The notes under the pieces are model-generated. The model did no database searches. It had not been told where the DNA came from and saw nothing but the letters and a program-made list of their open reading frames with translations. DNA of 64,000 bases from Ectocarpus siliculosus. Taxonomy: Eukaryota; Sar; Phaeophyceae; Ectocarpales; Ectocarpaceae. This document shows, piece by piece, positions 12,101-24,252 of this stretch. Numbering within the stretch: the stretch's first letter is position 1; each line of letters opens with the position of its first letter. Both the position numbers and the translations under genes were made by a program. The DNA lies in contig FN649727.1 in the NCBI GenBank assembly GCA_000310025.1, positions 62,528 to 126,527 on the forward strand, in the 5' to 3' direction.

Positions 12101-13233
12101 CGTTCCCGTCGTGTATCGGTGTCTGTCGATACCATTCAACAATTATGCTGTGTCATGATCCTTGCTGTCTGACGAGATATTCCCTCGCGGGACAATGCGT
12201 TTAATTAGTCTGTCGCGTTTTTGTTGCGGTTGTCGTTCTCTTGGCGGAAAGGCACATCCCGTACGAGGGTCTGACTCTGGCGATGGGCAAGCAGGCGGGC
12301 GACTACCGACGGGTGGGGATGGAGTGCTGGGACCAGCTCATGCGCCTGTATGGCGGGGGTCCGGCGATCTATGTCGACGGCCCGCCCGTCGAAGATCTCT
12401 CGAGGTTCGTATGTGATATTTACCCTCGATTCCCGGTGTGCTTCATCCTTCAGGTTATTTTGTACGCTTACACTCTCGCTCTGCTCTGCTTATGTTGCGG
12501 GGGCTTCGTGGATGTTTTGAGGGTACGTCCGGGCCACTGACTGGATTTATTTGATGGCGGCTTTGTATCGATGCGACAAGATTGTTGTTGTTAGTTTGCT
12601 GCCGCCGAATGCCTTCTTCAATACTCGTTTTGTTCCGGGAATGTTTTGGCTATTGTAGGGGGCAGCGCACGTTTGAGGCGTGTATTGCTGCATGCCTACC
12701 TGTGTATGTATGCGTCATGACTGCCATGACCTACCCCATGAGCCCGTGGTAGGTAAACCGTCCTCGATGATTGTGCCAGTACTCATGTCTCACGTCGACG
12801 CTCCTCCCTCCCTCGGCAACCTTCGAACCCTACCCTTACCCACGCCGATCGCGCGCTGCTGTACTTGCTGTACTGCTGCAGATGGGTGGTGCGATTCGGA
12901 CACCAGGTTTCCGCGAAGAGCACCTACCGGACCAAAAGGCATATCCCCAACCCCAACATCTCGGTGAAGAGCTTGGAGGCAGCGGCAATGAAGTGGGTCA
13001 TGGGCTGGGACGACGAGGAAGACGATGAGGGCGATGAGGACTACGAGAGCGCCAGAGGCTCGCAGGACGATTCGACCCTGCTGACGCCAATTTCAGACGG
13101 GCAGCTTCTCTCGAGGCGAGCGGGCTCGGAGCGTGGGGCACCGCTCAGCGTGCTGAGGGAAGAGGATGGGCAGGGGTCCGTGTCGCCCACCGGGAGCTTG
13201 AACAGTATTGATGAGGCTGACATGTACGGGTAG
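6124..13233 (+). CDS. Pseudokinase-PH-DUSP domain protein (5' end missing)
   Basis: Exons: 6124-6392, 6874-7014, 7494-7901, 8523-8667, 9043-9162 (or to 9231), 10549-10710, 11266-11474, 12252-12404, 12882-13233; about 652 residues are visible. Exons 1-3 form a kinase C-lobe: the catalytic-loop position reads HGHVTPGRILF and the DFG position reads CYLEKA, so the catalytic Asp, the loop Lys/Asn and the metal-binding Asp are absent, while the DADIVSLGLTVF helix and the ELLQHPWF end are kept. Joining exons 3 and 4 restores a PH-domain start (KSSWQRRWFVL). Exons 7-8 make a DUSP domain (GERWFIVDARWMDHWLEF, PIDNSW, then RLYGGGPAI), as found in ubiquitin-specific proteases; no protease domain follows. 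The tail has an acidic stretch (DDEEDDEGDEDYE) and ends in a Ser-rich region. Exon 2 appears to leave by a GC donor (AG|GCAAGT). A short extra exon near 7265 is possible. I infer a membrane-recruited signalling scaffold linked to ubiquitin; this function is not shown. Confidence 0.75.
7986..8074. repeat. 15-bp tandem repeat, six copies, in an intron
   Basis: Six nearly perfect copies of TGAGAATGGGTGCCA lie inside the intron between exons 3 and 4 of the pseudokinase-PH-DUSP gene (7902-8522). Because 15 is a multiple of three, both strands stay open across it and give spurious frames such as MAPIL repeats. The splice model removes it. Confidence 0.95.
9009..9038. repeat. (ACAAC)n pentanucleotide tract
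   Basis: About five copies of ACAAC directly before the CAG acceptor of the exon starting at 9043. It replaces the usual polypyrimidine tract. Confidence 0.85.
9820..9950. mobile_element. Truncated copy C of the dispersed element
   Basis: The segment matches the left end of copies A and B: a G-rich flank, then GTGTACTC..., GTGCATGCCGTGGTCGTTAG and CCTACAAAGCCGGGACGGAG. Similarity fades after about 9940. It lies in an intron of the pseudokinase-PH-DUSP gene. The 3' half, including the hairpin, is missing. Confidence 0.65.
10865..10931. repeat. 33-bp tandem duplication in an intron
   Basis: Two near-identical AT-rich units, each containing TAATTATTGTTT then GGTTTGTG and GAAGCGATA, lie next to each other in the intron before the DUSP exon. 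Confidence 0.8.
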
Positions 13234-16200
13234 TGGGGGGCGCTTTTGTGACAAGGTTCAGAATGCCGAAAGCGTTGTTAGCACCACGCGTAATGTGATA
13301 GATGTGCGTGCTCATGATGGCGAAGCCTTGGGCTGGTGGAACCTGTGATTTTGGACTCTTTAGTGCAAGTTTGGAGTTTGTTTTTGCTCTGCAACCGTAC
13401 ACCCTGAAACTGTCTAGAAAGAAGAAGGAAGGGTGCATGGTGCCTGCGGCATGATGGGTCCGACACACACCTGCCTCGAAGTGAAATGCGTCGGGTTTCA
13501 ACCGTCGGATTGCAGTTTTATTTTCTTCTGTTTGATTCAAACGGATGGGCCGGGCCGATGTATATTCTCTATGCCGAAGGGTCTCGAGAGAGGCGATAGA
13601 GGCTTTATTTTGAGCCCTGCAGTGCCGCCGTTCAGGGTCGCGCTGTTTTTGTCCGCACGTTCTTTGTAGTTTCTCTCTATTGGATTGATTCTCTTGGTTC
13701 GCCACGTTTTTCGTGGACGACAAGGACGACGAGGCTGGCTGGGGTTAAGATGGTTGTATATCTCAAGCCTGATGCATGTACAAGTAGCAGGCTCCAGCTC
13801 GTGTATCGTCGGTGTTGCCCTTGCGAAGCTTTCGCGCAGCAGGCATGAATCACCTCGAAGTTAGGGCGTTTTTTGCGCAACTCAAATTGTCGTTGTAGTC
13901 AGAGGCGACGTGCGTACAGTACAGATGCCTATTTATTTTCTACACCAGCGATACTACTGCAAGAGGCAGGGAGGCACAGGAAGAAGTGTTGATAAGGGAA
14001 AGGGAGAGGAAGGACCAGTGGTGAGAGGGACTGCCATCACGGCAGACACACTCAAGTACCTGTTGTTTGAAATATGTGCCCTCGTCCAGTGTTGCGGTGT
14101 GGCCAAGCCGAGAGCGGCAGGTAGAAAGACGTGCGTTTATTGAATTTAGACATTATTTTCCGCGTGCCGATCAGTTAGAACCAGGCGAGTTGTCTGATGC
14201 ATGCGTGGGGCGTGGCGGGGGCAGTTCCCTTGTTTTGTTTGGGATGCGCTGGCTCCGCAGTTGCAGTTGTAAGTTTTTACGTTCTAGGTTGACACTCAGC
14301 CGTAGAAAGTCTAGCCGTTCGAGAATCACGAACAGCAAGTCAGTCGCCTGTTTGCCTATATTCGCTGTACGTGCTAGGGTGAGATTTTCACTGTTCAACA
14401 GACGACACAACAGCTACGTCCCGCGTTTAGTGAGGAGGAGGAAGCGGCAGTTAGGTTTGGATGTTTTACCTTTTATCCATTGAAGAGAGGGGTTCAATGT
14501 CCGTATCGGCACGTTTTCCCTCTGCTTCCGTTGTCACAGCAGTGTTGTTGTGTTTCACCACTCACGCACTCCATTCATGAATTGGGTATCGAAAGCCTTG
14601 GTTTCTCTGGCGTCTGTTTCTGTTGAGTGGGGCAGTGTATTTCATCAGTGTGCCGTGCACTGTTGTACAATAATACCCGAAGTGCAGCCTGGCGCGTAGA
14701 GGGTTGTTGGCGAAACGCGCAGGCTTACTTTCATTCTTGGACACGACTTGTTAAGTAGTTCGTATGTAAGCTTCAGGGTAGAGTATCTAGATCTTCTATG
14801 ATGTCGACGGTGCTTCTTATTCCGTTGTCCCTTGTTTTAGCGTTGTTTTTGCCAGCACTGCCACATACACATGGCCGGCTGCACCTCTGCAGTACGGTGT
14901 CTTGATCGTCGTCTCGTTGTTACGTCCGTTGTGTAAGGGTTCTACATAGAATTTTGTCATGGCATCGCTGCTCTTTTATTTCCGTGTTCTGTGAGCGTCA
15001 TTTGTTGCCAGCACTGCCACAGATGCATGACTGACTGCACCACAGCAATAACTAAATTGTCGTCTCTCGTTGTTCGTCGTTCTTTCTAAATCCGTTCTAA
15101 GTTCTTGTATATTCATTGGCGTACTTGTTTAGTATGCCGGCGTTTGCTGCTAGTGGATTCTCGTACTGTAGGGTGCGGTAGTATCGCAACCGTTTCCCCT
15201 TGTGGTATCCCCTTGTAGTATGGACGGCGCGCACAGCTGGTCTGGTGTCACATGTGGGTATACAAGAACAGTTTTCTCGCTGTGCCATCTGCACAGAAAG
15301 CTCTCTGTATTGTGTCCGAGAGAGGGTAGCACGTTTTTTCAAGCGGCTGTCGCATCTTCGAAGACAGCGGGTGTATCTGTCCTTTCCCCCCCCGCACGTG
15401 GTCTCCCTGCCGAGCGCTGACCGCTGCCCCCGCCGTTGGACGCAACTGCCGCGACCTTACGTTGGCCCGTCTAAAGGATTTATATAGGATGGGTTGGTGA
15501 GCGGTTGTAAACATCCAGCCGGTATTGACAGTTTCCTCTGCATGTAGTGTACCTACCGTCGATTTGTAGGCACAAGGTAGTCTAGGATTCATTTAACTTG
15601 ACGTGAGTCGTGGGGGCTTGAGTGTCGGGAGCGTGGGATTAGCTTGCGGCCAAAGGGGTCAAGCCATCATTGTCCGACAAAGGCACGACATGCTTTCACC
15701 CCGTGATTCATAATATGTTCTTACTTTTAATCTATTACTCCATATGATCTGATGTAGAGCACAGAGTCTTTGCCTGGATCAAGCGCCTCGGCAGCTGGGA
15801 TGTACTGCAGGATTCACTTACTGCCTACTTTTGCCCGTGGTCTTGCAAGATGCTCGTAGTCTCGCAAGAAGGCGAAAGGCCACGAGTACCGAAGAGGTCC
15901 ACGTTTATTCCCAGAATAACCAGGCACCAACAGACAGCAGTCAGTGCGCGCCTTTCTTCGCATGGTACTGCTTGAGGGCCACGCAAATACTTGTTGTGCT
16001 TCCTCAAGAGCAGCGACGAAGGCAAGCAAGACTTTTATCAAGTGTGATGGATGCACAACAGCGCCACTAACAACTATTATTGTAGCATTGTACGATAGCA
16101 CTGCTGGAGACACTGGCACTACGTTTCAATGGTCCTCGATGAGGGAAGGACGGCGAGCCCCAACCGCGAAACACCAGCCACGGCATGCACCCCAGAGGAA

Positions 16201-16715
16201 CCAGATACCGGATCAAGGCTCTTCAATTAGAGAGGCTAGGCTATATACTGGGGTAGCCAAGCACTGCGAGCGACGGAAAATGTTCGGAAAGAGGAATAAC
16301 ATCAAGTCCGCCGACAGCGCTTGCTCAAGATACACTCCTCCTACCGCGCCGCTTGTCTTCCTGAATATCCCGCAAGTAAGTGCGAAATCAAACAAACGGT
16401 CCTAGAAGGTTGTCCTCGATGTCCTAGCACAAATGTTCGTGTCTCCCATTCCCCCCATGTGCTACGGCCATAGTCTGCACGTGCCACTGCAGCAATCCAG
16501 GGGGACATGGTGAACGTCGACCAACACCACGCGCGCACATGCGCAGACAACGTAGACCCCCTCGCCTGACTAGTTTAGATCCTTGTTTGAAACTCCGTAA
16601 AAACTGGGACAAGAATGCATATATACATGTATCGCACACGCCCAGCCACAAGAGAAAACCCCGAGTGGTGAAGTTGCTTGTCACAATGCAGACAGGAAAT
16701 GTATGGGGCGAGCTG
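13234..16715. other. Convergent intergenic stretch
   Basis: This lies between two converging stop codons and should hold both 3' untranslated regions. I found no phase-consistent exon chain or recognisable domain. Related segments mentioning CCAGCACTGCCACA occur near 14852 and 15010, a weak duplication within otherwise unique sequence. Confidence 0.5.
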
Positions 16716-19653
16716 CTATCTCCCTTGCCCACCGCTACTGCTTACACTTGTGCTTCTTCTTCTGCTGCTGCTACTGGACACACCACCGTCAACCGCCTTG
16801 CAATACGACAAAAACAAGGGCTGACCAAGCACGTCGGGAAAGAACATCCAGCCCGCGGACAGTCGAAGGCCTCCCCATGCCCCTCTCGTGGTCGTACGCA
16901 CCTCGCACCCTCCCCCTCGCACAGGCTGCACCTCCACCTATCAGGGGCGACGGTCGAAGCGAGACGATTGGTTAAGAGCCGACAGAGCTCCGAATACGAA
17001 AAATCCTCTTCAAAGCACTCTGAGTACAGCGTACACTGCCAGCCACAACTACAAGTCGAACCTCGGGTAAGGACACACACACCTGGTTTTTTGCTAAAAA
17101 AAGTGTCTTTAAGCCGGGGAAGTGACCTTGAGGATGATACGCCTCCTTATGTTGTACATTCTGCGAGCCACCATGCCTGTCAAAAAAAAAGTTGTCCTTA
17201 ACGGAGGGAGTTTCCTCAAAAATGGTGTCATTTACCGAGGCACGACTGTACTCACATCCTTGAATCCCAGCGGGCGATGTAGAAACGGATGCGCCGCCTT
17301 GTACACCGCCTCCTTCATCGAAAACCTTAGAAGCACCTCCTCCTGGTCACTCATCCCATCAACGCCACCAAGGCTATCGCACTCCCTCGGCGTCAGCACT
17401 CGTCGGCGCAGGTCCAAACGCCTCTGCACGGCTGGAAGCTCGATGTCGATACCTGTTGCAAAGCACATCGACAGCACCGCATGAGAAACCGAAGCCTTGG
17501 GACTCCAAACGGAAGACCCCATCTGTTGGACGTAAAACATGGATTGTACCAGTACGACAAAACTGAGAAAGGTCGGAAGTTGGCGGGCCCTCACGGTCTT
17601 GAAGGACTGACTGACTGGTGATCTTGTGTACATGTAGGCTCGAGCCATCATCATGGACTCGCCGGGAAAACGTACGTTTTCCACTTGCCACAAGAGAGCG
17701 GCTGGATAAATGAAGAGCGTTTTCCCATGTTTCCGTTCCTTGTCGTTAGCAGGTGTTGCAATTGCTGTTGCTGCCTTTGTTTTCGTCGTCTCGACATGGA
17801 GAAACCGCTCCGGGCGCTTTCAAGTCTCTCCCCAACCGCACTCTTGAAGGTAAAACAAACACCTCAAACTCCGCCGTCCAAAGCACGCACCCACAATCAG
17901 GTAAGTACCTCCCTCGCACCATCCCCAAGCGACATCCCCACTTTTGCAGCAGTACTGTACCGCGACAAAATGCAAGACTCGGTTGTGCAGACAGCAACAT
18001 GTGCGTGGCGGGACAGCACGACCCACCAGTAAACCTCGGTAATCGAGCCACAGACTAGACCCAACCGACCTACGAATCCCTCGCAATCGATATCGTACGC
18101 CCAAGAGGGCAACTCGGGGTGCGCACGTTGCTTACCCAAGTGCCCCTCACAACCGGACTGCACGAGAGCAACAGCCAAATGCTGCTTGTGGCTGATGGAC
18201 GCGGAGACTCCTTCTGGCAGCACCGGGGCACCGTCTTGGTTGTGAAGGATGGCTTGTGAGGAAGCGGCTGCTGAAACGTCCTCCATGCCGTTTAACGCGC
18301 GACGGATAGCAAGCCTCCCGCCGAGAAAACCCAACTGGAGACGATCATCACACAAGGAGCAGGGCGCGAAACACGAAAATGGAGGTACACCGTGTGAGAG
18401 GAGGACTGCCGGGGCGTGTGACCGAGGACATCACTCGCAACGGTGTCCAGAGAGTGGCCTAGAGGTACAGTCAGGTCGACACATATTGTAGCGAAAGCGA
18501 CACGGTCTCGACGTCGGGCTTGCTTTTGGGACGGAACGTCGCACGGAAAGGCTCGTGCTATTGAACGAGCGGAGGCACCCTTAACGCCAACACCAACACG
18601 CAAGGCTCGTCATGGGAACGTTACTCTCAAAAGTTGGTCTCACATCTCACATCTGGATGTGATTCCTCGACATCTGCTGTGACTCCGGGACTCGAAACAG
18701 AGGGTCTACCACGTGCAAAGCCTTGCTATGTCTACATACAGTAGATAAGCAGCGTACATTCGTGGCCAACTGCAAGTACTGCTGCATTCTGCAGCGGAAC
18801 ACTTCATGTACTACTGTAGTGTATAAGAGCCGGTGTGGCAAGAGGAATGATAATGATCATGATCTCATCACGCCAGTGACACGCCGGGTAACTTGTAGTG
18901 CGAAACAAGCAACCTTTCAATCGCCAACGATCTGGTCATGTTCGCGACCGCCGTTACGGAACAAGCGATATTTGGCCGCGAGCGAGTGTACCACACCCCG
19001 AGTGACCAGCGAGTAGCGAACACCTTGGGCACGACCGAGAGTCGTATGCATACGTACACAAGGGCCTGGTGTACATGTAGACTTGAGACTACTCGTGGAC
19101 TGCTTTATGTTCTACCAACCGGCAGCAGGGGTCGGCCGCACCGGAAGGTTGTAGCGTTAGACACTTGAAGTTCCAAAGCCAAACCATGTCAACGGTCTTG
19201 ACAACCAAGAAATCCCACCTGCAGTGCTCTTGGCAGCCCCAGGCAGTACGCCATCTCCTTGGGCAAGAGCTCTTCCCCTGCTGCAGTCATGACATCATCA
19301 GTCAAGGTTGGAGGCAACGCTACCCCGACGCAGCGCCCGAAAGGTAAAATTCTGTCCATTGCGGTAGGCAACTGCGAAAGCTGAACTTGAGAAGAAGAAG
19401 CAGAGGTAGACCCTCCGCATGCGTCGGAGTGTAGCATGCTCGTCGCTCTGCCACGGCGCATGCCTTTCCGTCGTGGCGGGGTGGAAGTCGCGGCGGCTAG
19501 TCGAGCAGACTCGAAGCTTCGAGCGTAGCTCGCGGAGCGAAGGTAGCGAGAGTGATGCACGCAGAAGGCCATCGACAGAGCGGGAGATTCACACAGCAGC
19601 AGGATTACATAGGCAAGCGTTGCCCAACGGTGAAGGGCGACCTTGCGCTCCAT
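16716..19653 (-). CDS. 4'-phosphopantetheinyl transferase, Sfp/EntD type, probably plastid-targeted
   Basis: Exons on the minus strand: 19653-19219, 18334-18136, 17452-17256, 16937-16716; all junctions keep phase and give 350 residues. The family transfers the phosphopantetheine arm of CoA to a serine of acyl- or peptidyl-carrier proteins, making the holo form. Visible motifs in order: GFLGGRLAIRRAL (about 147-159); SISHKQHLAVALV; GIDIE (212-216, created by the exon 2/3 splice), holding the metal-binding Asp214 and Glu216; RRVLTPREC; and FSMKEAVYK (255-263) with Glu259 and Lys263. GFKD then splices to VEVQP, the usual family ending. The N-terminus has a hydrophobic signal-peptide-like core followed by SMA-FC and an Arg/Ser-rich stretch, resembling a heterokont ASAFAP-type bipartite plastid presequence. 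I chose the ATG at 19653 because it begins that signal. The likely substrate is plastid acyl-carrier protein; a polyketide synthase is an alternative. Confidence 0.88.
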
Positions 19654-21094
19654 AGAGGCGCAAGTCACAGTTGGTGATTCCGGGCCCCATCTCTCATCTC
19701 TCGCCGCTGTAGCTGTACGCTCGACATGTTCAAGCCCCCGGTAGGGAGGGTGGGCATATCATGTTCATCCGGTATATCTGCGGGGCCTCCAACCGCGCCG
19801 CCCCTTTCGGCAGAGAGAGACCGGACCGGGGTTAGGCTCGTCAAGAGGGTAAGCATCGAAGCTCTCCTGTCGACACCAGTGATTGCTGAGGGAAGGAGTA
19901 TATTCCTCCCAGTGAAGGATCGTAGTTTTCAAGCAGAACAGAGCTCTCTGCTTTGCTTTTGTCGAGTTCCCCCACACTCGTCTGTCTCTCTCTCACGCGT
20001 GGTATCAGTTCAGATCTTTTCTTCTTGCCGTACTGGGCACGCGTTCTTCCCAAAGATGAGCATTGGTGCATGTGATGGTGAAGGGGCTATTTGGCAGTGG
20101 GGTGGATCTTCTTGCACAGGGTCTATGAGACCGTGTTCGATTTTCCGCTCTGATGCAAAGAATGGTCGCAGAACCTAAATAAACATGATGACGATGAGAG
20201 CATCGAAAAAGAAATCTAAACTCTGAGGGAAGAGCGTGTCACATTCTATTTATAGTGTGTGCGAGGTCCATTGGCATATGCGGCCAGTTGATGCACGTTT
20301 AACGGTCTCTCTTGAAGAATAAGATCAAGAGAACGTTCGTGCAACTTGAGCATCAGTATACAGCAGCAGTGTAGTAGTATCACCAAGCCCCTCCCGCTTT
20401 TATATTATTGTAGTGCGTTTCGTGTTTGACCTATTTAGCTCCCTTTGTTGTGCAGAGTGCGTGTGACGCAGCGGGGTGAGCATGGTCCCTTGGAAGAGTT
20501 TGGGGAATCATTTAATGGGTGGGATCTTCCACGGCCTCTTTTGCTATGGATAATGTTTAACCACGAACAAGCTAAACAGTCACACTTTTTTGGTCGCTTG
20601 CAAATTACACCAGCCAGCCAGTCAGACGAGGTGTAGTAGTCCGTACCCCTTACCACAGAGAGAGGCTCCCTAATCAGAAGTTCTCATTCCGGGCTGCCTC
20701 GAACTCGGCCATTCATTCCGAACTACCGAGTGATGGATGGAATCAATGAATAAATCAACAAGCGAGGGGCTCCTGCAGTGCGTTCTCCCAGAGGCAGCCA
20801 CCGTGTTGCCCTCCAGAGACACACAGCTGAGCTTGCGTGAGGATGGCCATCTCGAAATACATTCATATAGATGCGGTGATAGCCGAGGAGTACTGCTGCA
20901 AGTCGGTAGACGGACCTCGTTGTCTCCTGATTGATCCTTGTTCTTTTCAGCCGAAAAGCAGGCGGCACAAACAAAAAACCTGGGCATGAATTCCAAAGCA
21001 TTCCCAAGCAACCGCCCCAGAGTCAAGAGCCGCCAATATGAAGTACCAAACTTTACAGGTATTGCTTTCTATGCCATTTCGCCGAGTATCCTCG
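19654..21094. other. Intergenic stretch between two minus-strand genes
   Basis: It should contain the PPTase promoter next to 19653 and the 3' untranslated region of the RlmN-like gene. No coding exon is supported. A CAGCAGCAGTGTAGTAG motif lies near 20360. Confidence 0.5.
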
Positions 21095-24000
21095 TCATGG
21101 TGGACGCGCCGCCGCCTTGTCGTCATCGGTACTTCTACGATGTCGCTGCTTGAGCGCACGCTCGTTATTGGCGGTCGTTGCCAGCTGACCACACGCCGAA
21201 CTCTCCTCGTCCCCCCTGTGGGAAGAAAACGAAAATGAAATGGAACCACAGCAGATGAGAACGGACTAGGGTTGGTCATCAGAAAATTGACGATAACGAA
21301 TCTTGACGCTCGTTGAACCAGTGCTCAGCGAAGTCTCTGGAGGTGTCGGATTTTGAGACACGTGTCACAAGAAGAACTGCTATACCCCCAAAAAACAGGT
21401 GGACAGATTCGGAATGATCGACACACGACAGAGGGTTTACGGGTAGGCTACAAAATTCCGCCAGAACGTCGTGGGCACAAGAGACCCTTACCTCGCCGTC
21501 CGTATCGTTGCCACGAAGCCCTCTTGTGTCAAGACCCTCTGGAACTCCTCGACAGATTCCTTTGGCGACGCCCGAAAGAAGGGATGCCCCGTATCGTTGT
21601 AAGGGAGCAAGTTGATCCCCGCCCGAATGGGCAGCGGTCTCAATAGTGAGGCCAGAGCCCTGGCCAGCTCTGGGCTGTCGTTCATCCCTTCGATGAGCAC
21701 GACCTCGACGAATAGGTGCTCTCTTCTTCTCGACTGCAGCACCTCAGCGAAAGCATCCCTGCCAGCCGGAGTTACAGCGTGGAAAAGAGGAAGAAATGGG
21801 ACCGTCAGGCGGTTGGTTGAGATGTAGACACTACAGAACTCGCCGCAGGGAAGGGTGAAGCGAGAAAAAAATGAACCGAAACGTCACCGACGATGACTGA
21901 TAGGATTTTCACCGCAACCCGCCGAAAAACAGCTTCGTGCGAGCCAAGAACTGAACACGTGCAAGTGCTACCGATCGTCGTCGGACAGAACGATACTTCA
22001 ATGACTGATAGGATTTTCACCGCAAGCCATAACAAAGCTTTGTGCGAGTTAGCATAGCACTAGCGGTATGGACTCAAACGTCCAGAGACGATTGCCCTGA
22101 AGCTTGCTGCAAAGGGAAAGGTGGTGGCGAACGGCCCCCCCTCTCGGAAACCTCTTCGCCTGTTGCATACGTGAAGTCTCACCTCAATTCAGCCATGGAA
22201 TGCACGGTCGTGGGCACGAGTAGTCGCCGGACATCGTCAGTAGCGGCATGGACAGACCAAGCCAAGCGACTCGGCATGCCCTTCATCCTGCGGATGGCGG
22301 CAGGCGAAGGGCCCACCGTAGACACAGAGATCTTGCTCTTGGCCATCGCAAACGCGAATGGGTGCGTAAGCACTTGCAGCGATTGCGTGACCGCCCCCGG
22401 GTTGTCCAGCGGCTCTCCCATGCCCATGTACACCGCGTTGGTTAGGGGCGGCTGGAAAAAGGTTGGGAAACGCGCCACAGCAGGAATCGTTCGAGTCTGC
22501 ACCGTTAGGTGACGAATGTGGTACTGTTGCACACCACATAAAAGTAGAGACGGCGCAACAAAATTAACATAATCCCGAAGGTGGGCTGCTTTGCGTTTGC
22601 CGTGCCACATGATCTGAAGTCCTTCTTCGAGACCAAACAGAACTGCTGAACGTTCGGCCGCCAAAACAGGACTGCTGTACATCCGGTTGTGGATGATCTT
22701 TCGAAAGTGAGACAACTCAAGACCGATACTCCATGCGCTACAAAACGCTCACCATCCCATGCTCCCTCACTGTCTCCCGGGCGAAGAACACTTGGCCCAG
22801 GATTTCTCCTGCGGTGAGATTCCTCACCAAGCCCATCTTGCCGGTCATGCAGAACTGACAGTTCTTCGCACAACCTATTTGGCTCGAAACGCACACCGTT
22901 GACCTGGTTTCGGGACAACAACACAGCACACGGAACACGGAAACAATTGGGTACGGATTACCCTGCTGGGACGCACGCGTGTGCGGCGATGAAAACAAGC
23001 GAGTAGTGGTGCACAATCACATGATTTACAGCAGCAGTGTTCCGACATAGAACGGCGATACACAGAAAATGTCAGGCTGGCCTAACGCGCCGGTAGGTCG
23101 CGTCCGATTTCGCCAGCGGCGACTTTAGCAACCCCATGGACTCATGCATTCGGCCACTGCTGCTGTTGGTCACATTAGGATGTCTGAAGTGTTTTAGGAT
23201 GACTTAAGTGTAATATGTGTTGGTAGCATTTGCAGCACAAGAACGACCGTACTCTCCTGCATGGGTTTGAAGCGGTATTGTGAAGGCGTTGCCATGCACA
23301 GGGTACTGCAAGGGTGTCAGCAACAACCGAAATGGTGCCAAGAAGACTGCTTGTCGGTGACTGTGAGATGTCTCAACTACGGCGGTGCTCAGCGACTCCA
23401 AGTAGCATCCACGGTGCGACCCCGTTCCATTTCAGCTCTTCTGGCGCCACTCGATTCTCGAGCAAACAATCCACAGCTACTCAGCAGAGCGTCGATCGCA
23501 TGTATCGTTGTTGATGCCTGTGTGCAGGTGGTGACCGGCGGTACTACTGTATACCCACCTTGAACCGCTGAGATCCGGGATGACCACCGTCTCAACCTCC
23601 AACCCATCTTCTAGCTGAACCAGTAGCTTCCTAGTGCCGCAGGACGAAACGGACTCCCGCACCACCTATGTAGTACACATGTGTGTGTACGGCGTGCAGC
23701 GGACGACAAACGGGGTTCGTCAAGTTCATGTGCTTCATGAATCATAAGTCTTTCTCTGCCTGTAGCGACGGCGGTGACACCCATTCAACCGCTTTTCACT
23801 GCAATCTATCACGACAAATCAGCCCGTGCCTTGCTTGCCTACAACTCAAACAGACGCTGCTGCTGCTGCGCAGCACATGCATACCACACCTGCCACGGTA
23901 GACGTTCGACGGTGTCCTTGAGCACTGCTGCCGTCTTATCCGTTAGAAATTCCGCCGCATCTCCGAAAGGATCAACGCCCGCACTCAAAGCCGACCAAAC

Positions 24001-24252
24001 CATCTTGGCACGCCCAGAGCCACCCAATATCTGTGACAATTCGTCGAAGTTCAGGGAGAGCAGGTCCCCACCAGGGACGGGCTTTGGGGGTGGCGCTGGT
24101 GGATGTGCCGTGTCGGCGACTGCTGTTGCAACTGCGGTGGGCGCTACCGCCATGGTTGAACATTTGCCAGCGGTTGAGCTGTAGAGAAGAAAGGACTCCG
24201 ACGAGGACACCATCATTGCGGAAACGACCGTTGAAGACCATGATCCTCCCAT
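21095..24252 (-). CDS. RlmN-like radical SAM RNA methyltransferase
   Basis: Exons on the minus strand: 24252-23890, 23665-23559, 22903-22753, 22451-22183, 21758-21492, 21215-21095; all phases match and give 425 residues. The RlmN/Cfr family uses a 4Fe-4S cluster and S-adenosylmethionine to methylate C2 of adenosine in 23S rRNA and some tRNAs. Visible in order: [10 protein letters not shown]-terminal helical region; [18 protein letters not shown]; the radical SAM triad Cys168, Cys172, Cys175 in [53 protein letters not shown]; and the conserved second catalytic Cys394 in SACGQL. The splice from MAEL to RDAFAEVL restores a family motif. The first 60-70 residues are Ala/Ser/Thr-rich and may be an organelle presequence. 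The start is uncertain: the ATG at 24252 or the paired ATGs at 24216 both fit. It shares a short upstream region with the LisH gene. An organellar rRNA is the likely substrate by inference. Confidence 0.88.
21893..22050. repeat. Direct duplication inside an RlmN intron
   Basis: ATGACTGATAGGATTTTCAC, followed by similar downstream sequence up to a GTGCGAG, occurs at 21893-21943 and again at 22001-22050, 108 bp apart, within the intron between exons 4 and 5. Confidence 0.8.
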
